35,546 nucleotides of DNA from Sporomusa acidovorans (lineage in GTDB: Bacteria > Bacillota > Negativicutes > Sporomusales > Sporomusaceae). The position numbers were made by a program, and so were the translations under genes. The stretch lies in the NCBI RefSeq assembly GCF_900101845.1, contig NZ_FNAM01000051.1, positions 1 through 35,546 on the forward strand. Direction: 5' to 3'. Below the pieces are notes generated by a model. That model was not told the origin of the DNA. It searched no databases and saw nothing but the letters and a program-made list of their open reading frames with translations. This document shows, piece by piece, positions 24,252 through 32,630 of the stretch; the first letter of the stretch is position 1; every line of letters starts with the position of its first letter.

Positions 24252-24422
24252 GATATATATCGGATTCAGGTTTACAAAACCACCCGAACGTTCTTTGATA
24301 AATTAACTTTATTGTTCCGAACGGTGTATCCTCCTTTAATCCAATATCAAAGTGATCACTTGGTTAATATGAAATAATACTTTTCTCGATCACTGACGGC
24401 AATAAAGGTATTACTAGGAAAT
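24252..24422. promoter_or_regulatory. upstream region of the VOC gene with a palindrome
   Basis: Contains the perfect 12-bp palindrome AAGTGATCACTT at 24350-24361 and two CCGAACG copies (about 24291 and 24318). They are possible regulator sites for the VOC gene. No protein gene is seen here. Confidence 0.4.
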
Positions 24423-24586
24423 AGATATTTTTTGGATTCTATTTGTGCAACTGTATTATACTCTTACAATGTAATTAGCTTTTCTTGGGGCAGCAGGAGC
24501 AACTCCGCCTTCAGCACCATAGCCCAAAACACAGTTGCCGATTCCTATGTAATCTCCTTCGATTCCCCATTGTTTTAATAAGGCTA
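24423..24586 (-). repeat. direct repeat copy 2 (3' end of intact nitroreductase)
   Basis: The partner of 23068-23231; about 92 percent identical by hand alignment and in the same orientation. It covers the stop codon and the last 44 or so codons of the nitroreductase plus 33 bp downstream. Confidence 0.85.
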
Positions 24587-24977
24587 TGCCTTCTTCTGTT
24601 TCAAATACTTCTTTTGCTCTGTAAATAAAGCATGAATCAACGCCTACAGCATGAGCAGCATTTAATAAGTTGCCCAAAACAAGTGTTCCATCCTCTACAG
24701 CAGTCACTGCATTCTTATCAGCAAGAACAACCACTACAGTTGGTGCACCATAGAATGGATCAGATGTGGCTCCCATAATGGCAGCATTCATTTTTGAAAG
24801 TTTTGCAATCGTTTCTTTATCCTGAACCGCTACGATAACCGGTGATTGTTCCCCCATACCTGTTGGCGCAAAGGTACCAGCTTCAAGGATTGAATTAAGC
24901 TCTTCCTCCTTGATTTGTTCTTTCTGAAATTTTCTACAGCTTCTTCTTGTTTTTAAATCATGTAAAGTTTCTTTCAT
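24456..24977 (-). CDS. nitroreductase-family FMN oxidoreductase
   Basis: A 173-residue flavoprotein of the nitroreductase fold, using NAD(P)H to reduce nitro compounds, quinones or similar acceptors. The start MKETLHDLKTRRSCRKFQKEQI carries the RRSxRxF FMN-phosphate motif, and LEAGTFAPTGMGEQSPVIV is the usual second flavin segment. GNCVLGYGAEG near the end matches the conserved GIG..LGY..E region. AAGGAGA precedes the ATG. The divergent hxlR gene 125 bp away probably encoded its repressor. A near-identical 3' fragment of a second copy lies at 23068-23231. Confidence 0.88.
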   Translation of the reverse strand: MKETLHDLKTRRSCRKFQKEQIKEEELNSILEAGTFAPTGMGEQSPVIVAVQDKETIAKLSKMNAAIMGATSDPFYGAPTVVVVLADKNAVTAVEDGTLVLGNLLNAAHAVGVDSCFIYRAKEVFETEEGIALLKQWGIEGDYIGIGNCVLGYGAEGGVAPAAPRKANYIVRV

Positions 24978-25102
24978 AACATATTGTCTCCTTCCAAAAT
25001 AAGTGTTATAGTTATGCTATAATTATATAATGTAATTAAAATTTAACAAGTACGATCTTTTATTAGAGTAAGTATCTTTTAAGATGGTATTGGAGGATTA
25101 TC

Positions 25103-25461
25103 GTGATAAAAGCAGAATTATTTGGTGTATGTCCCCTTACAACAGCGCAAGAATTATTGACAGGTAAATGGACACTACTTATTTTATATCTTTTAAGTAA
25201 GGAAACCTTGAGATTCAATGAGTTACACAGAAAATTACCAGTTTTAACACAAACCACACTTTCAAACAATTAAGAATTTTAGAAGACAATGGTGTTATCA
25301 TAAGGACTGTGTATCAGGAGATTCCTCCTAAAGTTGAATATTCATTAAGTGACATTGGCAAAGGATTTCAAGATGTTTTAATTAGTTTAGAGAAATGGGG
25401 AAATCAATACATAGAGTATTTAAAAGTAAATAATGTTAATCCACGGGCCAATTGTAGTTGA
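25103..25461 (+). pseudogene. HxlR-family regulator, frameshifted
   Basis: GTG start at 25103 with TGGAGG at 25091-25096. The first part reads VIKAELFGVCPLTTAQELLTGKW and continues TLLILYLLSKETLRFNELHR, the HxlR winged-helix opening. At about 25261-25268 one A is missing (TCAAACAATTAA for TCAAAACAATTA), giving an early stop. The next frame continues LRILEDNGVIIRTVYQEIPP and KVEYSLSDIGKGFQDVLISLEKWG, the rest of the domain. Many HxlR proteins control a divergently transcribed reductase, as the nitroreductase here. The single homopolymer indel could be a sequencing error. Confidence 0.85.
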
Positions 25462-25624
25462 AGCAGTTATGTTTGTTTGCAAAATCATAGCCGAGACAGG
25501 GCGGATCAAGAAATTTGATGTTGACCTATATTTTGCGTTAACGGAAAAGGTGGTAGTTCATGACGATGGCAGATTGACGGTGGGGTTGCTTGACGGTACA
25601 GAGGTTGAATGCCTAATTGAATAG
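25462..25624 (+). pseudogene. serine recombinase remnant 2 (C-terminal tail)
   Basis: The frame reads CKIIAETGRIKKFDVDLYFALTEKVVVHDDGRLTVGLLDGTEVECLIE, in pieces typical of the last 50 or so residues of large serine recombinases. It is fused directly to the end of hxlR, so the element was cut down after inserting there. The ending LLDGTEVEC is shared with the tails at 22144 and 34961. Confidence 0.75.
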
Positions 25625-25678
25625 TGATGAAAAAATGAGCCGGTTGGGGTGAGTTTGGACCACTTTGAGCGGCCTATT

Positions 25679-25780
25679 ATGGCAATAACGTATAAACGAG
25701 GCATTATTAACGTACAAGAACAATGCCTTCTATCCGCGTTCGCTCTGAACATTGAAAGAATAGTAAAGGCACTGGCGTAA
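25679..25780 (+). pseudogene. IS1182-like transposase C-terminal remnant
   Basis: The frame reads YKRGIINVQEQCLLSAFALN then IERIVKALA and a stop. This fits the conserved end of IS1182/IS1380-type DDE transposases (KVQxQxLLTAxAxNIKRxVK). Nothing upstream belongs to the transposase; only the tail survives. Confidence 0.55.
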
Positions 25781-25840
25781 CAATAAACCCAGGGAATAAA
25801 TGGCTAGGTTTTTTGCTGTTCAGGGATTAAGGTGCAAATC

Positions 25841-25878
25841 AAAATGGTAGTCGAGGTTTTCTTCTCGACTACCATTTT
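25841..25878 (-). terminator. perfect 15-bp hairpin downstream of the RND operon
   Basis: 25841-25855 and 25864-25878 are exact reverse complements (AAAATGGTAGTCGAG arm) with an 8-nt loop. It can end transcription in either direction; the RND gene stops about 97 bp away on the minus strand. Confidence 0.75.
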
Positions 25879-25974
25879 GTCAATAGGCCGTATGCCGGGG
25901 AAGCATTATTGTAATACGGTTTATATAACAATTTTACTTTTATTTCATTAAGAAATCTAGTTTTTGTCTATTTC

Positions 25975-28900
25975 CTATGGATTAACCGTCTGTCCAGCTG
26001 GCGTATCATGCGGCGGTGTTTGATTTGGTTCGGCTTTATACCAGGCGGCATACATTGTTGGCAGTACGAGCAGCGTTAGCACGGTGGCGCCAAACAGTCC
26101 CGCGGCAATGGCAACGGCCATCGGCCCCCAAAAAACGCTGGAAACAAGGGGAATCATGCCGAGAATAGCGGCCGCTGCGGTTAAGAGGATCGGTCGAAAC
26201 CGGGCAACCGTAGCATTGATGATAGCATCCCACAGCGGTTCTCCAGCCTTGATTTGTTGTTCAATCTGATCAATGAGAATAACGGAATTTCTCATTATAA
26301 TGCCTGCCAGTGCCAATAGACCTAATTGCACGACAAAACCCATGGGGCGTCCGGTCAGCAATAATCCTAAGCTGACGCCAATAATTCCGAGTGGAGCCGT
26401 TAAGAGAGTCAGCACCATTTTAGGGATGTTTTGCAGCTGGAACATAAGTAGAGTCGTGATGATGAGTACCATAACCGGTACGGGCTGCAATAGCCAGCGG
26501 GTAGCTTTGGTACTCAATTCCAAAGGACCGCCAATATCGATGCTGTACCCTGGCGGCAAGGAGGCACGGAGTTCTTTTAGATTATCGTAAACAGCCTGGG
26601 TTGCATCATTTCCCATTACTCCTTCAATCGTATTGGCTTGGACGGTAATCGTAGGTTTCAGGTCACGGCGCCAGATGAGGCCCTCTTCCGCATCGTAGCT
26701 AATTTTGGCGATTTGATCGAGGGGAACATACTTGCCGTTGCCAATATGGATATTTAGGTCTTTAAGGCGGGAAAGGTCATTACGGTTTTGTGAATCAACG
26801 CGAAAATCAATGCTTACTGTTTTATCTTTTTCCCGAAATTCCGTGACTGCAGTGCCTGATACTAGGGCTTGGAGACTGGAAGCCAGTGTTTGACTATTCA
26901 GTCCTAACATTCGGGCTTTGTCTTGATCAATAGACAAATGCATGACTTTACTTTTTTCATTCCAATCAAGAGAGGTGTCGGTAAGATTGGGATTGGCCGT
27001 CATGCTGTCCCGTACTTGTCCGGCGATTTCACGGACTTTGTCATGATTCGGGCCACTAACTCTGAGCATGACCGGATAAGGATCAGAAGGGCCAAGTTTT
27101 ATGAGACTGATGTTGCCGCGTACATTGGTAAGTTCAGTGGCAAACAGTTCGTGAGCTTTCTTCGATAGTTCGGTACGGGCGTTTGAATCTTTCGCGATAA
27201 TGACGAATTGTGCAAAATTAGTATTGGGAAGTTTGGGATCAGCGGTTAAAACAAATCGTGGCGCACCTTCCCCTACATAATAGGTATAGCTGGCGACATT
27301 ATTATCTTGCGTAAAATGCCGGGCAAACCGTTCGGCTTCTTGCTCTGTTGCTTGCAGGGAAGCTCCTTCCGGCAACTGTATTTCCACAATTAATTCCGGC
27401 CGGGTTGAGGCAGGGAAAAACTCTTGTTTTACCAGTCCCAACAGGAAGATAGAGCCGACAAAGCAAAGGACAGTGGCACCCAGGACTTTTTTACGGTGCG
27501 TTAAACAACCTATTAATATTTTTTTAAATAATCGATAAAACTTGGTGTCGTAAATATCATAATCCTGTGTGTTGCTGACGGGAGAAATTTTTAGCAGATT
27601 ATAACCAAACAGGGGTGTGACCATGCCGGCAACTGCCCAGGATATAAGCAGAGCAATGGTGACTACGGAAAAAATGCTGCCAACAAATTCAGAAGCACTT
27701 CCTTTGGAGAAACCTACCGGGATAAATCCGGCGCAGGTTATCAAGGCTCCCGTCAAGCGGGGGGATGCTGTAGACGTATAGGCAAAGCAGGCGGCATCAA
27801 ACCGGCTCCAGCCTTGCTCCAGTTTTACAACCACCATTTCGATGACGATGATGGCATCATCAACCAGCAGACCTAATGCAATGATCAGCGCTCCTAACGA
27901 AATTTTATGCAGGTCGATTCCCAGCGTTTTCATAGCGATAAACACGCCGGCAATGACCAGGGGAATACAAAATGTTACAATCATGCCGGATCGCAGACCC
28001 AAGCTAAGAAAACTGACGATTAATACGATAATGACGGCTTCGGCCAACGATTCTACAAATTCGTCAATGGATGATTTTACAATTTTCGGTTGATTGGACA
28101 CGGTATTCAATTCCAAACCGGCTGGTAAATTTTTTTTGATTTGGGACAGAACTTTATCCAGGTTTTCACCCAGGGTAAGAATATTGCCGCCTTTTTCCAT
28201 CGAAAGGGCCAGGCCGACGGCTGGTTGACTATTGTAATACATTTTAGGGTCCGGCGGATCAATATAACTGCGTTCAATTTTGGCGATATCGCCGAGACGA
28301 AAGGTATTTCCGTTGGCACGGATCGGAAGATTCTTCAGATCGTCCAGATTTTCAAACATGCCGGTGATACGCAGATAGACATTATCAGAAGAAGTTTCCA
28401 GCATGCCAGACGGTGCCATGGCATTTTGTGCCTGAACGGCATTGGTAATATCGGCCGGAGTCATCCCGAGTTGCGCCAGCTTAACCGTTTCCATTTCAAT
28501 ATAAATTTTTTCCGTTTGCACACCGACAAGTTCCACTTTTTTTACATTGGGGACACCTAGCAAGGTCCGGCGGATAGTTTCCGCTCTTTCCCGTAATTCT
28601 TCATAAGTATATCCGTCACCGGTCAAGGCATAAATAGAACCGTATACATCATCAAACCGGTCGTTAAAATAAGGACCGTCAACGCCCTGTGGCAGAGTGG
28701 CTTTGATATCATTAACCATATTGCGCACTTCCAGCCAGGTGGGGCGGATTTGACTTTCGGTGACGGCATCATCCTTTAAAACAACGTAAATAATGGACTG
28801 CCCGGGCCGGGAATAGCTTTTTAGGTAATCCAGGCCCGGTGTATCCTGCAGCTTTTTTTCAACTTTATCGGTAACCTGTTCTTCGATCTGACGGGCGGTA

Positions 28901-29070
28901 GCGCCAGGCCAGTTTACGGTAACCACCATTTGTCGAATAGTAAAGTCGGGATCTTCCATCCGTCCCAGGTTTTGATAGGAAAAAATTCCGCCAAGGAAAA
29001 TGACAACGATGAAATAGTATACCAATTGTTTATGATTGAGGGCCCATGCGGTTAAATTGAAGGATTTCAT
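25975..29070 (-). CDS. RND efflux pump inner-membrane transporter
   Basis: A 1031-residue proton-driven pump of the AcrB/MexF-like (HAE1) superfamily that works with a membrane fusion protein and an outer-membrane channel. Visible features: the first helix (about 15-31), periplasmic porter domain with PGATARQIEEQVTDKVE, and the proton-relay doublet Asp404-Asp405 in helix 4 (GLLVDDAIIVIE). The second half repeats the plan, ending with helices around PMGFVVQLGLLALAGIIMRNSVILID and a short hydrophilic tail. The ATG overlaps the stop of the upstream membrane fusion gene by 4 bp. No outer-membrane factor gene is present, so it must borrow one. Substrates are unknown. Confidence 0.93.
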   Translation of the reverse strand: MKSFNLTAWALNHKQLVYYFIVVIFLGGIFSYQNLGRMEDPDFTIRQMVVTVNWPGATARQIEEQVTDKVEKKLQDTPGLDYLKSYSRPGQSIIYVVLKDDAVTESQIRPTWLEVRNMVNDIKATLPQGVDGPYFNDRFDDVYGSIYALTGDGYTYEELRERAETIRRTLLGVPNVKKVELVGVQTEKIYIEMETVKLAQLGMTPADITNAVQAQNAMAPSGMLETSSDNVYLRITGMFENLDDLKNLPIRANGNTFRLGDIAKIERSYIDPPDPKMYYNSQPAVGLALSMEKGGNILTLGENLDKVLSQIKKNLPAGLELNTVSNQPKIVKSSIDEFVESLAEAVIIVLIVSFLSLGLRSGMIVTFCIPLVIAGVFIAMKTLGIDLHKISLGALIIALGLLVDDAIIVIEMVVVKLEQGWSRFDAACFAYTSTASPRLTGALITCAGFIPVGFSKGSASEFVGSIFSVVTIALLISWAVAGMVTPLFGYNLLKISPVSNTQDYDIYDTKFYRLFKKILIGCLTHRKKVLGATVLCFVGSIFLLGLVKQEFFPASTRPELIVEIQLPEGASLQATEQEAERFARHFTQDNNVASYTYYVGEGAPRFVLTADPKLPNTNFAQFVIIAKDSNARTELSKKAHELFATELTNVRGNISLIKLGPSDPYPVMLRVSGPNHDKVREIAGQVRDSMTANPNLTDTSLDWNEKSKVMHLSIDQDKARMLGLNSQTLASSLQALVSGTAVTEFREKDKTVSIDFRVDSQNRNDLSRLKDLNIHIGNGKYVPLDQIAKISYDAEEGLIWRRDLKPTITVQANTIEGVMGNDATQAVYDNLKELRASLPPGYSIDIGGPLELSTKATRWLLQPVPVMVLIITTLLMFQLQNIPKMVLTLLTAPLGIIGVSLGLLLTGRPMGFVVQLGLLALAGIIMRNSVILIDQIEQQIKAGEPLWDAIINATVARFRPILLTAAAAILGMIPLVSSVFWGPMAVAIAAGLFGATVLTLLVLPTMYAAWYKAEPNQTPPHDTPAGQTVNP

Positions 29071-30200
29071 TGGTTATCACCGTCCACTATCCGTACTGTT
29101 TGGCCTTCACGCAATTTATGGACGCCGGCTGTTACGATAGTGTCGCCCGGATTAAGTCCGGCGAGGACCTGGACCTTGGCATTACCAAAGCCGCCAATTT
29201 GGACCGCACGTAAATGGATAATATTGTCCGTTACAATCCATACGTTAGAAGTATCATTTGTTTGATAGATGGCCGACAGAGGGATAAGGGTGCCCTCTGC
29301 TTTTTGACCGCTGGCACTAACGACGTTAACTGCAGCCGTCATGCCGAGTTTAATTTCCGGCGGTGGGTTGAGCAAGCTGATGCGTACTTTATAGGTGCGG
29401 GTTGTTGGGTCGGCCATGGGCGCGATTTCCCGAACACTGCCCTTTGTTTTTATATTGGGAAGAGCCCAGAAGGATACGGTAAGCTGTGTTGCCTTACGTA
29501 ATTCTTCAATGCGGTTTTCCGGTACGCTGATCTCGATTTCTCTCTCGCCGTCCTGAACAATAGTCAGTACTGTCTGACCGGCGCTGACCACCTGACCGGC
29601 TTCGGCGCTGATACTGGAAATAACGCCGGATTTATCGGCATAGAGCAGACTGTAATCTAATTGGTTAGAATCTTGCGCATATTGGGCCGATGCCTGCCGC
29701 ACGCCTGCCTGTGCCACTTCGTAGGCATTTTCGTATTGATCCAGCTGGGCGCGGCTGATGGCATTTTGGGCATACAATTGCTGGTAGCGGTGTAAATTGC
29801 TTTCTGCCAGTCTCAGCTGCGACTCGGCGGAATAGACCTGAGCCGAAGTACTGTTAACGGTTTGCCGCAGATCCCGTGGGTCAATCTGCATGAGAACATC
29901 GCCGGCACTCACCGTGCTGCCAAGTTGTACATTGCGTTTTATGATTTTACCGGTGACCTGAAAAGCCAGCTGGCTTTCATAACGGCCGCGCACTTCACCG
30001 GAGTATGTATAACCTTGTGTGGTATTGGCAGCGCCAATCACAGCAGTGCGTACCAGGGAGATATCCTGAGTTACAGTGTGGGATTGGTTGTGCACTTTCC
30101 AGATGACAATACTGCCGACACAGAGAAGAACGGCTGCTGCAGCTAACGCGTAATACAATTTTTTCCTGGGAACTTTAGAAAACCAAAGAAACGGTTGCAT
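29067..30200 (-). CDS. RND efflux membrane fusion protein
   Basis: A 377-residue periplasmic adaptor (HlyD/AcrA family). It has an N-terminal membrane anchor (about 15-35) without a lipobox. The lipoyl halves appear in FQVTGKIIKRNVQLGSTVSAGDVLMQIDPRD and GVISSISAEAGQVVSAGQTVLTI. Between them is a helical hairpin (about 110-180, rich in Gln and Ala). A beta-barrel and membrane-proximal domain follow. AAGGAG stands before the ATG at 30200. It overlaps the pump gene by 4 bp (ATGA), and the 45-codon ORF ends just before it. Confidence 0.92.
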   Translation of the reverse strand: MQPFLWFSKVPRKKLYYALAAAAVLLCVGSIVIWKVHNQSHTVTQDISLVRTAVIGAANTTQGYTYSGEVRGRYESQLAFQVTGKIIKRNVQLGSTVSAGDVLMQIDPRDLRQTVNSTSAQVYSAESQLRLAESNLHRYQQLYAQNAISRAQLDQYENAYEVAQAGVRQASAQYAQDSNQLDYSLLYADKSGVISSISAEAGQVVSAGQTVLTIVQDGEREIEISVPENRIEELRKATQLTVSFWALPNIKTKGSVREIAPMADPTTRTYKVRISLLNPPPEIKLGMTAAVNVVSASGQKAEGTLIPLSAIYQTNDTSNVWIVTDNIIHLRAVQIGGFGNAKVQVLAGLNPGDTIVTAGVHKLREGQTVRIVDGDNQ

Positions 30201-30211
30201 ACTTTCACTCC

Positions 30212-30349
30212 TTAACGTATTTTACGGGGATGAGTTGGATAATCTTGAACGATTTCACAGACGATTTGGTGGATTTCTTTTGGTGATAAGGAAGGATCAG
30301 CTCGAAGCGGGATGCCTTTAATGGTTAGTTCTTGTAAATTCTTGCACAC
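30212..30349 (-). CDS. small ORF (45 codons) leading the RND operon
   Basis: GTG start at 30349 with GGAAAGGAG eight bases before, and a stop 11 bp before the membrane fusion gene. The stop region supplies the ribosome binding site of the next gene, which suggests translational coupling. The peptide is hydrophilic (QELTIKGIPLRADPSLSPKE and EIHQIVCEIVQDYP) and not recognised. It could be a small regulatory protein or a leader that couples translation. Upstream codons of the same frame (to 30508) include the TetR operator and are not considered coding. Confidence 0.5.
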   Translation of the reverse strand: MCKNLQELTIKGIPLRADPSLSPKEIHQIVCEIVQDYPTHPRKIR

Positions 30350-30406
30350 TGTACTACTCCTTTCCCATTCGTTAATGAGTACGTATTCCCAAAATGCCAC
30401 AATAAA

Positions 30407-30423
30407 ATTTGACCGGTTCAAAT
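30407..30423. promoter_or_regulatory. TetR operator 1, before the RND operon
   Basis: ATTTGA-CCGGT-TCAAAT with perfect 6-bp arms, about 60 bp before the small ORF. Identical arms and spacing occur at 31419-31435. Confidence 0.8.
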
Positions 30424-30614
30424 AAAAGAGATAAAAAAATATCCAGACAGAATGATCGCTGGTATATGAGGTCTGTAGAAGATTTACCCCATTCATTGGT
30501 AAATGCAAGATAGTATCTGGGATAGTCTTTTATTCGTCATGGAAAGTATGGCTATGCTCAATAGAAAGGTAGAATCGGTTGGTTTTATGTCTTGTAGTGA
30601 AAATAAAATTATTT

Positions 30615-30631
30615 TTTGACCGGTTTAATTA
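30615..30631. promoter_or_regulatory. TetR operator 2, degenerate
   Basis: TTTTGA-CCGGT-TTAATT matches the operator core CCGGT exactly and 9 of 12 arm positions. It lies in the spacer between the tetR gene and the RND operon, about 200 bp from operator 1, and may act as an auxiliary site. Confidence 0.6.
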
Positions 30632-30694
30632 ATGTTTAAAAAAAACCATCTAACAAATTCTGTTGGAATTATATACAACGTGCTAAAGAATTTT

Positions 30695-30740
30695 GCAGGC
30701 GGGTGGAACACTCTCAACACATCACCCGCCTGTACCTGCA
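30695..30740 (-). terminator. hairpin after tetR
   Basis: CAGGCGGGTG (30696-30705) and CACCCGCCTG (30723-30732) form a perfect 10-bp stem located just after the tetR stop on the minus strand, followed by CAAAATTCTTT. It would separate tetR from the RND operon. Confidence 0.6.
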
Positions 30741-30778
30741 AACTTCTTTAATGCGGACTATATAGTTTGTTAATTTTT

Positions 30779-31399
30779 TTATTCAAGTGATAAATGCAAA
30801 GTATTTTCCGGCAGGGCCAATATTTTTTCGATGATAGACTCGGCTATGTTTAAATGGCAGGCTATGAGTTCATTCGATGTTTTCTCGCATAATGCGTCCG
30901 TGATGCATTGTAGAGTCGACATGATAAAATTTATGGCGATAGCGGGATTAGCAACATGGAAACAGTCTTTCTGAATTCCATCCTCAATTACTTTTAGAAG
31001 CAATGGTTTAAGTAAGAGAGTACCTTGGCGGGATATTTTATTTTTGAGATATAAATTTTTCTCATCATATAAAGAATTCAATATTAATCCGTCTTTATAT
31101 TGTGCCGTACGAAACATGGCATTTATCATGAATTCCATCTTTTGGGGCGGGCGAATAATATTGGAGCAGGCTATATTTTTCATATCGGTTAGCAGAACGG
31201 ATAGTTGACGGTTAATTAACGCTTCCAGTATTTCGTCTTTGGATTTAAAGTAATAATAGATCATTCCCTTGGCGACGCCCATTTTATCGGTAATATCCTG
31301 TATGGTTGTTTTACGGTAGCCATTTGCCGCAAATAGAGGTTCGGCAGTATCTAAAATTTCATCGATTCGGATTTGGGGGTCTTGGGGAGTACGCGCCAT
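30779..31399 (-). CDS. TetR-family transcriptional repressor
   Basis: A 206-residue regulator. The start is the ATG at 31399, preceded by GAGGTGA; a GTG at 31408 overlaps that site. The N-terminal helix-turn-helix reads TTIQDITDKMGVAKGMIYYYFKSKDEIL, diagnostic for TetR proteins; the C-terminal ligand domain is variable. It points in the same direction as the RND operon and is followed by its own hairpin. Three matching palindromes, one over its own upstream region and two before the RND operon, suggest that it represses both. Confidence 0.92.
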   Translation of the reverse strand: MARTPQDPQIRIDEILDTAEPLFAANGYRKTTIQDITDKMGVAKGMIYYYFKSKDEILEALINRQLSVLLTDMKNIACSNIIRPPQKMEFMINAMFRTAQYKDGLILNSLYDEKNLYLKNKISRQGTLLLKPLLLKVIEDGIQKDCFHVANPAIAINFIMSTLQCITDALCEKTSNELIACHLNIAESIIEKILALPENTLHLSLE

Positions 31400-31418
31400 A
31401 TGCTTCACCTCAATAAAT

Positions 31419-31435
31419 ATTTGAACAGGTCAAAT
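31419..31435. promoter_or_regulatory. TetR operator 3, upstream of tetR
   Basis: ATTTGA-ACAGG-TCAAAT, perfect 6-bp arms with the same 5-bp spacing as at 30407-30423, centred 28 bp before the tetR start. It indicates autoregulation. Confidence 0.8.
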
Positions 31436-31485
31436 TATAAAACTGTTGATGATTCTTGTCAAGGATTAATTTTCCTTTTGAGCAA

Positions 31486-31658
31486 GGTAAGCTGCATATT
31501 AACCACACTAAGTTTTTAGGCTATGACAAGGATGCTGACGATAACTTACTATCAATGAAAAGCAGGCAAAAATCGTCAAACGCATATACAAGGACTTCCA
31601 TTTAATAATTGAGAATAAGGATTACTTTTTTATCAAAGTGGCGGGAACGACTGGATAA
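31486..31658 (+). pseudogene. serine recombinase remnant 3 (middle part)
   Basis: The frame GKLHINHTKFLGYDKDADDN breaks, then NEKQAKIVKRIYKDF follows in the next frame. Both are typical of the recombinase domain of large serine recombinases (YGYDKDxxGxLxIxxxEAxIVxxIFxxY). Neither end of the gene is present. Confidence 0.7.
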
Positions 31659-31723
31659 CGATAACGTGCTGCAACGATATAAGGCCAAACAGTTTATTGG
31701 GATAATAATGAAAACTAAGGTGA

Positions 31724-31924
31724 TTGATGAATTACAATACAAAGGTAAACGACAAACGCGTGTTGAGAATTTGTCGTCAACTTGATATTAAATCGACGAT
31801 TAAATATAGCAACCATGGTTGTACCCGGCAAGCGGCGCCGAGCGAAAAAACATGCTCGTCCTTGACAGCACACCTACAGCAGATGGCGGTTGAATTAGCG
31901 GGAAGCTCCATTTATACAAAATAA
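31724..31924 (+). pseudogene. IS3-family (IS150-like) OrfB remnant
   Basis: The segment NDKRVLRICRQLDIKSTIKY and SNHGCTRQAA matches the region before the DDE integrase core of IS3-type OrfB proteins. The following residues are unrelated, and no inverted repeats or OrfA were seen. Confidence 0.55.
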
Positions 31925-31976
31925 TTTATACTCCCCGGCTTTTGGTGGTATTAACCTATACTTAATAAGATTAACC

Positions 31977-32516
31977 TCATAAAATAGAGTTTATATAATC
32001 TATCGATTCATCAAGCCAGACAAGCTGAGCTTCCAGCTGTGCCATGGCTCCTTTTAATAAAATGTAGTCACCTAATTTTATAGGTGGGACAGGTATGTTC
32101 TGGTAATCATTAAATTTGATTTGATATCGTTTAAGCAGGTTAGTGCACTTTTGTTGCCGTTTTGTTAATTTCCCTAATAACTGTTCTTTGTTTAGATGTT
32201 CGGCAAAATAGATCCGCAGTTTGAAAATGTCCTTACTTTGCGGTAGCACCGGATCATCTTCCAGAATCCATTTCTTTAGCGTTGTTTTTCCCTCTGGCGT
32301 AATAGAATATAATTTTTTTTCTAAGATTTCCCCCTGAATGACAACCTCGTATTCAATTAAGCCAGCCTGTACTAATTTCTTTAATTCAGGGTATATTTGG
32401 CTTTGATTGGCGCTCCAAAAATCAGCCACGCTGTCATTAAATATCTTAGTTAGATCATAGCCGGTAAGCTTTTCTTTATTAATTAAGCCTAAAATAGCAT
32501 AACTTAGTATATTCAT
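31977..32516 (-). CDS. padR: PadR-family transcriptional repressor
   Basis: A 179-residue regulator with the PadR winged helix at the N-terminus (MNILSYAILGLINKEKLTGYDLTKIF, then the SQIYPELKKLVQAGLIE recognition region) and a helical C-terminal dimer domain (Vir-like). The ATG at 32516 follows GAGGCGA; the frame extends upstream to 32615 through the operator and is not coding there. It diverges from padC. PadR proteins of Bacillus and Lactobacillus repress phenolic acid decarboxylase until phenolic acids bind, and the arrangement here is the same. Confidence 0.88.
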   Translation of the reverse strand: MNILSYAILGLINKEKLTGYDLTKIFNDSVADFWSANQSQIYPELKKLVQAGLIEYEVVIQGEILEKKLYSITPEGKTTLKKWILEDDPVLPQSKDIFKLRIYFAEHLNKEQLLGKLTKRQQKCTNLLKRYQIKFNDYQNIPVPPIKLGDYILLKGAMAQLEAQLVWLDESIDYINSIL

Positions 32517-32580
32517 TAAAATCGCCTCTTTTACTTGACTATTTAAAATTACAGTATATATAATATATATATCAATATCA

Positions 32581-32600
32581 ACATGTAAATTTATACATGT
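32581..32600. promoter_or_regulatory. PadR operator between padR and padC
   Basis: ACATGTA-AATTTA-TACATGT has perfect 7-bp arms and lies between the divergent genes, 31 bp before the padC start. The ATGTAAAT/ATACATGT type of site is that known for PadR. Confidence 0.78.
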
Positions 32601-32630
32601 ATAAATTTTAGACAAAGGGATGCGATATTT

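Noticed and set aside
25975..30200. Heavy-metal (CusA-type) efflux pump
   Set aside because: The first helix-4 motif (LLVDDAIIVIE) and overall sequence fit drug/hydrophobic-type RND pumps; no Met-rich metal sites or metal regulator are nearby.
30350..30508. Upstream extension of the small ORF before the RND operon
   Set aside because: The extension contains the TetR operator and presumably the promoter; the GTG at 30349 has the good ribosome binding site.
32517..32615. Upstream extension of padR
   Set aside because: It covers the PadR operator and AT-rich promoter region; the ATG at 32516 aligns with the family start.
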